Assembly (NCBI RefSeq): GCF_018332695.1
Contig: NZ_BOQN01000051.1
Coordinates: 62,001 to 126,000 of the forward strand
Source: Paractinoplanes toevensis
GTDB taxonomy: Bacteria > Actinomycetota > Actinomycetes > Mycobacteriales > Micromonosporaceae
Direction of reading: 5' to 3'
DNA: 64,000 nucleotides
Part shown: piece by piece, positions 26,517-34,973 of the stretch
Layout: each line of letters opens with the position of its first letter
Numbering within the stretch: the first letter of the stretch is position 1
The notes under the pieces: generated by a model
The model's database searches: none
Told to the model about the DNA's origin: nothing
Seen by the model: the letters and a program-made list of their open reading frames with translations, nothing else
Translations under genes and position numbers: made by a program

Positions 26517-29500
26517 GGGCCTGGCGCGGAGTGTGGAAAGGGCGCGCGCAGCGACAGGAGGCAGGCGAACGCGAAGAGGGCGACCGGGGCCCATCGCTCG
26601 ACGCGCAGCACGGCTCGGCGGAACGCGCGCTGCTTCTCGGCGGGCGCGGTGCGCGCCACCGTCGGAAGCACCACCAACGCCAGGCTGCCGAGCAGGGCCA
26701 CGGCCGCTGCGGCATAGCCACCGGCCACGACCAGGAAGAGCCCACCCAGCAGGACAAGCGGGATGCCACGCCGGCGTGGTGAACGACGTGCTGAGACGGT
26801 GCCCGCCCCGCCGGGCGGGGCGGTCCTCCGCCGGCCGAACGGCAGGGCGGCCAGCAGGACGGCGGCAGCCAGGAGTGCGCCGCCGATCAGGCCGGCGCGG
26901 TAGATCCGGTCCGGGCCGAACGAGATGGTCGCGATGCCGGCCAGGCCGGCCGGCACGATCCAGCCCTGCTGCCAGCCGTCGACGACGATCGGGCGCAGCG
27001 TTCGGTCGCCGATCCGGGCCCGCCAACCGGCATTGGTGTTCTCCCGCAGCACCAGGACCCGCGGCGACGCCCACGGCGCCAGCGTCACCCGCCGCGTGTC
27101 CGGGTCCCAGCGGTCGACGGAGAGGACGCTGTCGATCGGCGCCGTCGCGGTCCCGGTCGCGGCGGGCAGCAGCGCGAGGCGGGTCGGCTCGGCGGCGGCG
27201 CTGCCGGTGGCCACCACGCGCACCGAGCCCGCCGGGCGGACCCGGTCGGTCTCGCACAAGCGCATCGGCAGCTCGCGGCGTTCGAGCAGGTCGGACACGG
27301 TCGCGGTGAACGACGTCCGGATCTTCCGGCCGCCGATGTCCAGGGTCGGGCCGCTGCCGCACGGCAGGCGGACCACGGTCTCCGGCCCCCCGGCCGGACC
27401 GGACTGGCCGTCGGCGGAAAGCACGGTGAGCTCGCCGACGCCGACCGGGAGACGTTCGAAGCGGTTGCCGTACGGGTCGAACGACGTCGCGTCGGAGGTG
27501 CCGCCGAACAGGATGGTCAGGTCGTCGGTGCGCACCGGCGGGTCGAGGTCGAGCCAGCCGCCGGCGTCCAGGCTGCCGGAGCGCGAACCGGAGTCGGTCA
27601 GCACCGTGACGGCCCACGGGTGGGCCGCGGCGGCCCGGGCGGGGACCGTGATGCGCAGGCGGGTGAGCGTGCGCGGGAACGCCCAGTCGAGGCGCAGCCA
27701 CGGCGTGCGGTCCTCGTCGCCCGCGTACCAGACGGTGTCGGTGTAGCCGTCGACCACCGCCCCGGCCCGCGCGGCGGGATCGGCGACCCCGGTCGAGGAG
27801 GCCGTGACCCACGGCGTGTCCGGTCCGGCTATCGCCCGGTCGAGGGCGCCGTCGACGGCCGGTCCGGCCCGCGGCCGCGCCCACAGCCGGACGGTGTAGT
27901 CGCCGGGCAGCGACCAGGGCACCATGCGGTCGAGGACGGTGCCGTCCTCCGATCCGCGCGAGGCCGCGGCGGCACAGTAGGGCAGCCCGTCGAGGAAGAA
28001 GCAGGACGGCACCGACGGAGCCATGCTGAGCAGGACGGCGGGCGCGGCCACCCGGGTCGACATCGCGACCGGAGTGACGGCGCTCGGCGAGGAGCCGGGC
28101 AGGATCAGCGTGCGCTGCGCCGATACGCCGGGAAGGGACAGCTCGGCGATGCCGACGCCGCCGTAGCCGACCCGTACGCTCCAGACCGCCACCACCTCGA
28201 CGGTGACCGAGCCGACCGCGAACCATCCGTCGAGCGGCACGGTCACCGCCCCGTTGCCGACGTCGACCTCGTGCCGCTCGTTGCCGGCCCGCACCACGAT
28301 CCGGGTGGGGACGGCGTCGGCGCCGAGGTCGAAGCTGATCCGCACCCGGTCGATCCGGCGGGGCCGGTCGAGCGCCACGCTGAGCCACTGCCCCACCGCG
28401 GCGGTGCCGGGCGCCGACCGCCAGGACGTCGCCGGATCGCCGTCGATCGCCGCGAACGGCAGGTGTTCCGGCCGGTTGCCGGTCAGTACCAGTGCCTGGC
28501 CATAGGAGCTGGACGCGGTCACGCCCTGGACGCCGAGGTAGCGGGCAACGGTCTGCCAGCGGGTCCCGTCCTCGGCGGTGTAGTCGTGCGCGGGCTGGGC
28601 GAGCCGCCACGGTTCGCCGGCGGTCATGGTGGCCGACGCGTTGTCCCGGGCCTGCCCGAACGTGACCTCCCGGCGGCGCTGCCCGTCGGTGACGACCGTC
28701 CCGCCGGTGTGCAGCCCGGCCGGCTGGTCGGCGGCGAACACGGTGGGCGCCGCGCTCAGCTGCCCGGCGTCGGCGAGTTCGAGCAGCGACTCCGGCCCGC
28801 CCACCACGGTCCGCACGTCGGCGAGGTCGTATGCGCCCACCGGCCCGGCGGCGTCGGCGACCTGGAAGACCTCGAGCGCCGGCACCGGGATGTCCAGCCC
28901 TCGGTCCACGTGGAAGCCGGCCGCCTGCCCACCGACCGACGGCCCGAACGTGGCGACCGAGCGCAGCCCGGCCGAGCCGTCCAGCGCGGCCCGCACGGTG
29001 AGTTGCCGCAGCGAGTCGGTGCGGCCGGTGTCCAGGTCGGCGCGGACCAGCAGGTACCGCACGCCGGAACGGGCCAGCAGGGCGGCCAGGCCGGGTGAGC
29101 CTTGGCCGGCGGCGAGCACGGATTCGACGGTGTCGAGCAGCCGCACGGTGGCGGGCGGCACCAGCGGGTTGGAGTTGCGCACGGCCCATCCGGTGCTGAG
29201 CAACGGCTGGACCATCTCGTCGCCGGGCGCGCCCCACAGATAGCTCGGGAAGCGGGCACCCGGCACGACCAGCGTCCGCCCGGCGCCGGCGTGCGCGTCG
29301 AGCCAGGCCGCCGCCGTACGCCAATAGGGTGGCACTTCGGGAAAAGTGCCCGACCCCGGAAGCCCGCCGGACAGCGCCGGCCCGGCCGCGACCACCAGTG
29401 CGGTGCCGGCCGCGACGGCAAGCACACCGGCTCGCACATAGGCGAGCCGGCGGCGAGCGGCCGCCGCCCGCAGGGCGACGCCGATGAGGTGGACCAGCCC

Positions 29501-30604
29501 GAGCACCAAGGGCAACCGCACCAGCACGTCGAACTTGTGCAGGTTGCGCAGCGGCGCCCCGCCCGCGTCGAGCCAGGCGTGCAGGGCACCCGCGCCGGTC
29601 CCGGCCACCGCGGACAGATGGCCGAGCCCGACCAGCGCCACGCCGAGGAGCGCACCGGCGATGAGGAACCGCCGATGCGGCATCCCACGTCGAGCGAGAC
29701 CGGCGATCCCGAGCCCAGCCAGCACCATGGTGGCGACCACCAGCGCCGGCTCTACCGCCAGCCGCCAGCCCGCCGGCCACCCCGGCCCGTAGGCCCCGCC
29801 CAGATAGGCGAGCCAGTGCGACGCGCCCCGCACGGTGCTGACCACATCAGTGGTGCTGGTCGTGGTGGCGGCGGTCTCGATGTAGGAGAGGAACGGCGGG
29901 CTGTACCGGCCGAGCACCAGCAACGGCACCACCCACCAGGCCGTGGCGCCGAAGACCGCGACTCCCCAGCCCGCCGTCAGGGCCGGCGAACGCCGCACGG
30001 CAAGCAGCCACAGCACGGGCAGCGGCAGCACCGCGAGCACGGCCGTGGCGTTGACACCGCCCGCCGTGGCCACGGCGAGGGCGGAGAGCGCCACGGCCCG
30101 CACCGGCGCACGCCGGGCGAGCGGGCCGACCAGCGGAATCAGCACCCAGGGCGCCACCGCACCCGGCCACGCCTCGACCGAGACGGCACCGATCTCGCTG
30201 AGGATGCGCGGCGAGAGCGCGAAGATCAGCCCACCGGCGAGCCGGGCCGCGGGCGTACCGATGCCGAGGCGCCCGGCCAGCACCACCACCCCGGTGAACG
30301 CGACGCAGAGCAGCAGCGCCCACCACGCCCGCTGCACGGCCCACTCGGGTAACCCGAGCAGCTTGCCGACCGCGAAGAACGGCCCCATCGGCCAGAGGTA
30401 CCCGTACGCCTGGTTCTGCATCTGCCCGAAGTTGCCGGCCGGGTCCCAGGCGTGCAGCGACCGGGCCAGCCACGCGCCGGGCGCGACCACCAGGTCCACT
30501 TTGGTGTCCGGCACGATCCGGCCGGGCTGCTGCCAGAACGACAGCGCGGTCAGCAGCACGCAGCAGGTGACCACACGCAGCCGCCACACCACCGGACCGG
30601 TCAC
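26351..30604 (-). CDS. AftD-like alpha-(1->3)-arabinofuranosyltransferase
   Basis: Very large protein of 1417 aa. The N-terminal third is polytopic GT-C: PDTKVDLVVAPGAWLARSLHAWDP with the acidic loop, FGQMQNQAYGYLWPMGPFF, and LRNLHKFDVLVRLPLVLGL. An extended extracytoplasmic region follows with repeated carbohydrate-binding-like beta segments (for example ATSWRSAPG; TPWVTASSTGVADPAARAGAVVDGYTDTVWYAG), then C-terminal helices. This is the architecture of mycobacterial AftD (DUF3367). The GTG start overlaps the ipdF stop (GTGA), coupling it to a steroid operon. The low-complexity C-terminus overlaps the acyltransferase gene. Whether an arabinan exists in this organism is not shown by the sequence. 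Confidence 0.8.
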   Translation of the reverse strand: MTGPVVWRLRVVTCCVLLTALSFWQQPGRIVPDTKVDLVVAPGAWLARSLHAWDPAGNFGQMQNQAYGYLWPMGPFFAVGKLLGLPEWAVQRAWWALLLCVAFTGVVVLAGRLGIGTPAARLAGGLIFALSPRILSEIGAVSVEAWPGAVAPWVLIPLVGPLARRAPVRAVALSALAVATAGGVNATAVLAVLPLPVLWLLAVRRSPALTAGWGVAVFGATAWWVVPLLVLGRYSPPFLSYIETAATTTSTTDVVSTVRGASHWLAYLGGAYGPGWPAGWRLAVEPALVVATMVLAGLGIAGLARRGMPHRRFLIAGALLGVALVGLGHLSAVAGTGAGALHAWLDAGGAPLRNLHKFDVLVRLPLVLGLVHLIGVALRAAAARRRLAYVRAGVLAVAAGTALVVAAGPALSGGLPGSGTFPEVPPYWRTAAAWLDAHAGAGRTLVVPGARFPSYLWGAPGDEMVQPLLSTGWAVRNSNPLVPPATVRLLDTVESVLAAGQGSPGLAALLARSGVRYLLVRADLDTGRTDSLRQLTVRAALDGSAGLRSVATFGPSVGGQAAGFHVDRGLDIPVPALEVFQVADAAGPVGAYDLADVRTVVGGPESLLELADAGQLSAAPTVFAADQPAGLHTGGTVVTDGQRRREVTFGQARDNASATMTAGEPWRLAQPAHDYTAEDGTRWQTVARYLGVQGVTASSSYGQALVLTGNRPEHLPFAAIDGDPATSWRSAPGTAAVGQWLSVALDRPRRIDRVRISFDLGADAVPTRIVVRAGNERHEVDVGNGAVTVPLDGWFAVGSVTVEVVAVWSVRVGYGGVGIAELSLPGVSAQRTLILPGSSPSAVTPVAMSTRVAAPAVLLSMAPSVPSCFFLDGLPYCAAAASRGSEDGTVLDRMVPWSLPGDYTVRLWARPRAGPAVDGALDRAIAGPDTPWVTASSTGVADPAARAGAVVDGYTDTVWYAGDEDRTPWLRLDWAFPRTLTRLRITVPARAAAAHPWAVTVLTDSGSRSGSLDAGGWLDLDPPVRTDDLTILFGGTSDATSFDPYGNRFERLPVGVGELTVLSADGQSGPAGGPETVVRLPCGSGPTLDIGGRKIRTSFTATVSDLLERRELPMRLCETDRVRPAGSVRVVATGSAAAEPTRLALLPAATGTATAPIDSVLSVDRWDPDTRRVTLAPWASPRVLVLRENTNAGWRARIGDRTLRPIVVDGWQQGWIVPAGLAGIATISFGPDRIYRAGLIGGALLAAAVLLAALPFGRRRTAPPGGAGTVSARRSPRRRGIPLVLLGGLFLVVAGGYAAAAVALLGSLALVVLPTVARTAPAEKQRAFRRAVLRVERWAPVALFAFACLLSLRAPFPHSAPGPQLAGLAALASLWLGTLPSARRPAGASASPASSGVGSGEEVAAGVGSGGPAGERG

Positions 30605-31389
30605 GGGTGCCGACTGCTCACGGAGATCACCTCGCCGGTGAGGTAGGACGCGTAGTCGCTGGCCAGGAACGCCACCACGGTCGCCACTTCCCACGGCTGC
30701 GCGGCCCGCCCGAACGCCTCCTGCCGGGCGAGCGCCGCCAACTCCGACTCGCTGATCACCTTGCTGAGGTAGGGGTGCTCGGCGATGCTCGGCGCGACCG
30801 CGTTGACCCGGATGCCGTGCCGGGCCACGTCCATCGCGACGCATCGGGTGAACGCCATGACGCCCGCCTTCGCCGCGGCGTAGTGCGCCTGCCCGGCCTG
30901 GGCGCGCCAGCCGAGCACGGACGCGTTGTTGACCACCGCACCGCCGCCACCCTGCGCGATCATCTGCCCCAGCACGGCCCGCGTGCAGCGGAACGTCCCG
31001 GTCAGCGTGACGTCGAGGACCCGCCCCCATTCGTCGTCGGTCATCTCGGTGACCGCGCGGTTCCCGCCCAGCCCGGCATTGTTGATCATGACGTCGATCC
31101 GCCCGAACTTCGCGGTCGCCCCCGCCACCAGCCCACGCACCGAGTCCTCGTCGGTGACATCACAGACCACGGTCAAAACCTTATCCGGGTACGCCTCCGT
31201 CAGGCGCGCGGCGGACGCGTCGAGACGCCGCTCGTGGCTGTCGCTCAGGACGACCTCGGCCCCCTCGGCGAGGCAGCGCTCGGCGATCGCGGCGCCGATG
31301 CCGGTGCCGGCCGCCGCCGTGACCACGACAACCTTGCCGGCCAGCAGGCCGTGCCCGCCCGGCGGCCGCGGCACGAGCGCGGCGGTCAC
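30601..31389 (-). CDS. ipdF: SDR oxidoreductase IpdF
   Basis: Short-chain dehydrogenase of 262 aa. Motifs: VVTAAAGTGIGAAIAERCL (cofactor loop), NNAGLGG, NNASVLGWRAQAGQAHYAAAKAG with catalytic Ser and YxxxK. IpdF (Rv3559c) reduces or oxidises the 5-hydroxy/oxo group of HIP-derived CoA in C/D-ring degradation. Assignment rests on the gene order ipdF-fadE30 divergent from fadD3, identical to Rv3559c-3560c/3561. GTG start overlaps the fadE30 stop. Confidence 0.82.
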   Translation of the reverse strand: MTAALVPRPPGGHGLLAGKVVVVTAAAGTGIGAAIAERCLAEGAEVVLSDSHERRLDASAARLTEAYPDKVLTVVCDVTDEDSVRGLVAGATAKFGRIDVMINNAGLGGNRAVTEMTDDEWGRVLDVTLTGTFRCTRAVLGQMIAQGGGGAVVNNASVLGWRAQAGQAHYAAAKAGVMAFTRCVAMDVARHGIRVNAVAPSIAEHPYLSKVISESELAALARQEAFGRAAQPWEVATVVAFLASDYASYLTGEVISVSSRHP

Positions 31390-32543
31390 CGGCGGTCCTG
31401 GCGGGGCAGGCCGAGGACGCGCTCGGCGAGGATGCCGCGCTGGATCTCGTTGGAGCCGCCGTAGATGGTGTCGGCCCGGCTGAACAGGAACAGCCGCCGC
31501 CACCGGTCGGCCTCGTCGTCGCCCGGCGCGGGGGCGATGCCGCGCGGGCCGAGCACGGTCATGGCCAGGTCGCCGAGCCCCTGCCGCCACCGCGACCAGA
31601 GCAGCTTGATGACCGTGGCGGTGCCGGTCGCGGGCGGCGCGGCCAGCACGCGCAGGGTGTGGGCGCGCAGCACGGTCAGGTCGATCCAGGCCCGGGTCAG
31701 CCGCTCGCGCACGGCCGGGTCGTCGGCCGCGCCGGTGCGCCGGGCCAGCGTCACCAGGTCGTCGAGGTCGCGCTGGAAACCGACCTGCTGGCCGACCGTG
31801 GCCGCGCCGCGCTCGAAGCCGAGCGTCGCCATCGCGACCCGCCAGCCCTGGCCGGGCTCGCCGACCACCAGGTCGCGCTCGGTGCGGGCCTCGTCGAAGA
31901 AGACCTCGTTGAACTCGCTGTCGCCGGTGAGCTGGCGGATCGGCCGGACCGTGACGCCGGCTTGGCGCATCGGCACGAGCAGGTAGGACAGGCCGGCGTG
32001 CCGGGAGGCACCGGCCGGCACGGGCGCGGTGCGGACCAGCATGAAGCACCAGTCGGCCACGTGCGCGAGCGAGGTCCACACCTTCTGCCCGGTGATCACC
32101 CACTGGGCGCCGTCGAGCCGGGCCCGGGTGGTGACGGCGGCCAGGTCGGATCCGGCGCCGGGCTCGGAGTAGCCCTGGCACCACAGCTCGGTGGCCGCGG
32201 CGATGCCGGGCAGGAAACGTTTGCGCTGCCGGTCGCTGCCCAGGCCGATCAGGGTGGGCCCGACCATGGTGAGGCCGATGTGGTCGACCCGGCCGGGGGC
32301 GCCCGACCTCGCGTATTCCTCGTGGAAGATGACCTGCCGGGCCAGCGACGCACCCTGCCCGCCGTGCTCGACCGGCCAGGCCAGCGTGGACCAACCGGCC
32401 GCGGCCAGCCGGCGGGCGAAATCGCGGCGCTGCTCGAACGCTTCGTTCTCCCGGCCCGCACCGCCGGCGCCGCGCAGCTCGTCGGTCACGTTCGCGGCGA
32501 GCCAGTCCCGGATCTCGCGCCTGAACTCCTGGTCATCGTCCAC
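31386..32543 (-). CDS. fadE30: acyl-CoA dehydrogenase FadE30
   Basis: Acyl-CoA dehydrogenase of 385 aa. Seen: GWSTLAWPVEHGGQGASLARQ, WCQGYSEPGAGSDLAAVTTRA, VITGQKVWTSLAHVADW and the C-terminal IYGGSNEIQRGILAERVLGLPR. In the known pathway FadE30 dehydrogenates the HIP propionyl side chain after FadD3 activation. GTG at 32543 has GGGAGG 8 nt upstream. It is divergent from fadD3 with a KstR2-type box between them, and continues through ipdF into the AftD-like gene. Confidence 0.85.
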   Translation of the reverse strand: MDDDQEFRREIRDWLAANVTDELRGAGGAGRENEAFEQRRDFARRLAAAGWSTLAWPVEHGGQGASLARQVIFHEEYARSGAPGRVDHIGLTMVGPTLIGLGSDRQRKRFLPGIAAATELWCQGYSEPGAGSDLAAVTTRARLDGAQWVITGQKVWTSLAHVADWCFMLVRTAPVPAGASRHAGLSYLLVPMRQAGVTVRPIRQLTGDSEFNEVFFDEARTERDLVVGEPGQGWRVAMATLGFERGAATVGQQVGFQRDLDDLVTLARRTGAADDPAVRERLTRAWIDLTVLRAHTLRVLAAPPATGTATVIKLLWSRWRQGLGDLAMTVLGPRGIAPAPGDDEADRWRRLFLFSRADTIYGGSNEIQRGILAERVLGLPRQDRR

Positions 32544-32579
32544 TGGCGTGGCCTCCCGCTCCGTGGGTAGGCTCACCCT

Positions 32580-32593
32580 ACCAAGCACTTGCT
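32580..32593. promoter_or_regulatory. KstR2-type operator
   Basis: ACCAAGCACTTGCT matches the published KstR2 palindrome ANCAAGNNCTTGNT exactly. It lies between the divergent fadE30 and fadD3 starts, the position of KstR2 control in mycobacteria. It is unlike the KstR boxes elsewhere in the window. Confidence 0.85.
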
Positions 32594-32626
32594 TGGTTGA
32601 CCATGCGCGTGGGCAGGAGGTCCGCG

Positions 32627-34144
32627 ATGACGTCGACCGTCCCGGCGGCCGTTGTCGGCGCGGCCCGCGCGTTCGGCCCGGTGCCGGCCCTGGTCGAGCC
32701 GGGCGGTGTCCGGCTGACCTACGAGGAGCTGTTCGCCGAGGTGCGCCGGGTGGCGCGGGCGCTGATCGCCGGTGGCCTGCGACCGGGCGACCGGCTCGCG
32801 CTCTGGGCGCCGAACTCGGCGCACTGGGTGCTCGCCGCGCTCGGCGCGAGCTACGCGGGCGTCACCCTGGTGCCGGTGAACACCCGGTTCACCGGCGTCG
32901 AGGCGCTCGACATCATCCACCGCAGCGGCGCGCGCGGCCTCGTGGTGACCGACGTCTTCCTCGGCGTCGACCGGCTCGCCACGCTACGGGCCGCCGACGG
33001 CGCCGGCCGCCTCCCCGGCATGGTCCTGCGGGTGCCGTCGCAGTGGGACGAGTTCCTGGCCGGCGGCGACGCGATCGCCGAGGCGGAGGCCGACGCCCGG
33101 GCCGCCGCGGTGACGCCCGACGATCTGAGCGACATCCTCTTCACCTCGGGCACCACCGGGCGCAGCCGGGGCGTGATGAGCGCGCACCGGCAGTCCCTCG
33201 CGGTGGCCACCGCCTGGGCCGGCATCGCCGGGCTCACCCCCGACGACCGCTACCTGGTGGTCAACCCGTTCTTCCACAGCTTCGGCCTCAAGGCGGGCAT
33301 CCTGGCCTGCTTGGTCAGTGGCGCCACGATCGTGCCGCAGGCGGTCTTCGACGTGCCCCGCACGATGGCGCTGATCGCGGCCGAGCACATCACCGTGCTG
33401 CCCGGCCCGCCCACCCTCTACACCAGCCTGATGGACCATCCCGAGGCCGGCCGGTTCGACCTGTCCAGCCTGCGCCTCGCGGTGACCGGGGCGGCGACCG
33501 TGCCGCCCGCCCTGGTCGAGCGGATGCGCAAGGAGCTCGGCGCCGACGTGCTCACCGCCTACGGGCTGACCGAGGCGGTGGTGGCCACCATGTGCCGGCC
33601 CGGCGACGACGCGCGGGTGGTGGCCGAGACCTGCGGGCGGGCCGCGGCCGGCTTCGAGGTCCGGATCGCCGAGCCCGGCGGCGAGGTGCTGCTGCGCGGG
33701 CCCAACACGATGCTCGGCTACCTCGACGACCCGGCCGGCACCGCCGCCGCGATCGACGCCGACGGCTGGCTGCACACCGGCGACATCGGCCGGCTCGACG
33801 AGCACGGCTACCTGACCATCACCGACCGCCTCAAGGACATGTACATCTGCGGCGGCTTCAACGTGTACCCGGCCGAGGTGGAACGCGCCCTGGCCCGGCT
33901 GCCCGAGGTGGCCGAGTCCGCGGTGATCGGGGTGCCCGACCCGCGGCTCGGCGAGGTCGGCAAGGCCTACGTCGTCTGCCGTTCCGGCCGGACCGTCACC
34001 GAGCCGGAAGTGATCGAGTTCTGCCGGGGCCGGCTGGCCGGCTACAAGGTGCCGCGCAGCGTCGAGCTGCGGGCCGAGCTGCCGCACAACGCCTCGGGCA
34101 AGGTTCTCAAATACCTGCTGCGGGCGGAGGCGGCCGATGGCTGA
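32627..34144 (+). CDS. fadD3: HIP-CoA ligase FadD3
   Basis: AMP-forming acyl-CoA ligase of 505 aa. Motifs: LFTSGTTGRSRGVMSAHR, LTAYGLTEAVVATM, LHTGDIGRLDEHGYLTITDRLKDMYICGGFNVYPAEVE, and NASGKVLKYLLR with the catalytic lysine. FadD3 attaches CoA to the propionate of HIP (3aalpha-H-4alpha(3'-propanoate)-7abeta-methylhexahydro-1,5-indanedione), the inducer branch of the KstR2 regulon. The ATG at 32627 has GCAGGAGG 6 nt upstream; a TTG at 32597 is further upstream. Confidence 0.88.
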   Translation: MTSTVPAAVVGAARAFGPVPALVEPGGVRLTYEELFAEVRRVARALIAGGLRPGDRLALWAPNSAHWVLAALGASYAGVTLVPVNTRFTGVEALDIIHRSGARGLVVTDVFLGVDRLATLRAADGAGRLPGMVLRVPSQWDEFLAGGDAIAEAEADARAAAVTPDDLSDILFTSGTTGRSRGVMSAHRQSLAVATAWAGIAGLTPDDRYLVVNPFFHSFGLKAGILACLVSGATIVPQAVFDVPRTMALIAAEHITVLPGPPTLYTSLMDHPEAGRFDLSSLRLAVTGAATVPPALVERMRKELGADVLTAYGLTEAVVATMCRPGDDARVVAETCGRAAAGFEVRIAEPGGEVLLRGPNTMLGYLDDPAGTAAAIDADGWLHTGDIGRLDEHGYLTITDRLKDMYICGGFNVYPAEVERALARLPEVAESAVIGVPDPRLGEVGKAYVVCRSGRTVTEPEVIEFCRGRLAGYKVPRSVELRAELPHNASGKVLKYLLRAEAADG

Positions 34145-34973
34145 CGAGGTGCGTTACGAGCGGCGGGGCCCGCTCGCGGTGGTCACGATGAACCGGCCGC
34201 GCTACCGCAACGCGCAGAACTCCGCCATGACGTACGCACTGGACGACGCGTTCACGCGGGCGGTGGACGACGACGAGGTGCGGGTGATCGTCCTGGCCGG
34301 GGCGGGCGACCACTTCTCGGCCGGCCACGACATCGGCACCCCCGAACGCGACGCGGACACCGAGTTCCCCCGGCGCGCCGCGATCTGGTGGGACCACACC
34401 GGCCGGGCGGGCGCCGACCGCCGCTACGCCCGCGAGGTCGAGGTCTATCTGAGCATGTGCCGGCGGTGGCGGGAGATCCCGAAACCGTCGATCGCGATGG
34501 TGCAGGGCGCGTGCATCGCCGGCGGTCTCATGCTGGCCTGGGTGTGCGACCTGATCGTCGCCGCCGAGGACGCCTTCTTCGCCGATCCGGTGCTGCGCAT
34601 GGGAATCCCCGGCGTCGAGTACTTCGCGCACCCGTGGGCGCTGGGGCCGAGGTTCGCCCGCGAGGTGCTGTTCACCGGCGACCGCTTCGGCGCGCGAAGG
34701 GCGTACGAGATCGGCATGGTCAATCGCGTGGTGCCGCGCGCCGAGCTGGAATCCGCGGGTTTCGCGCTCGCCGAGCGCGTGGCGGCGATGCCGCCGTTCG
34801 GCCTGGCCCTGGCCAAACGCGCGCTGAACCAGTGCGAGGACCTGATGGGCATGCGCGCCGGGATGGACGCGGTCTTCGGCCTGCACCACGTCGCCCACGC
34901 CCACAACGCCGAGGTCACCGGCAACCCGCTGGCCGGCCTGGACCCGGCCGCGATGAAGAGGTCCGCGTCGTGA
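34137..34973 (+). CDS. enoyl-CoA hydratase/isomerase (crotonase) family
   Basis: Crotonase-fold protein of 278 aa overlapping fadD3 by 8 nt. Seen: LAVVTMNRPRYRNAQNSAM, the oxyanion-hole segment DHFSAGHDIGTPERD, a distinctive insertion WWDHTGRAGADRRYAREVE, then MVQGACIAGGLMLAWVCDLIVAAEDAFFADPVLRMGIPGVEY. Its place between fadD3 and fadE31 suggests it hydrates or isomerises a C/D-ring CoA intermediate. In M. tuberculosis no crotonase lies here, and it is not obviously EchA20, the ring-D hydrolase. Specific function unknown. Confidence 0.78.
   Translation: MADEVRYERRGPLAVVTMNRPRYRNAQNSAMTYALDDAFTRAVDDDEVRVIVLAGAGDHFSAGHDIGTPERDADTEFPRRAAIWWDHTGRAGADRRYAREVEVYLSMCRRWREIPKPSIAMVQGACIAGGLMLAWVCDLIVAAEDAFFADPVLRMGIPGVEYFAHPWALGPRFAREVLFTGDRFGARRAYEIGMVNRVVPRAELESAGFALAERVAAMPPFGLALAKRALNQCEDLMGMRAGMDAVFGLHHVAHAHNAEVTGNPLAGLDPAAMKRSAS

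Noticed and set aside
25197..29780. 1527-aa minus-strand open frame over the acyltransferase and AftD-like gene
   Set aside because: It lies in another frame of the AftD-like gene; the translation is Arg/Ala/Gly-rich with no motifs, whereas the frame 26351-30604 shows AftD features.
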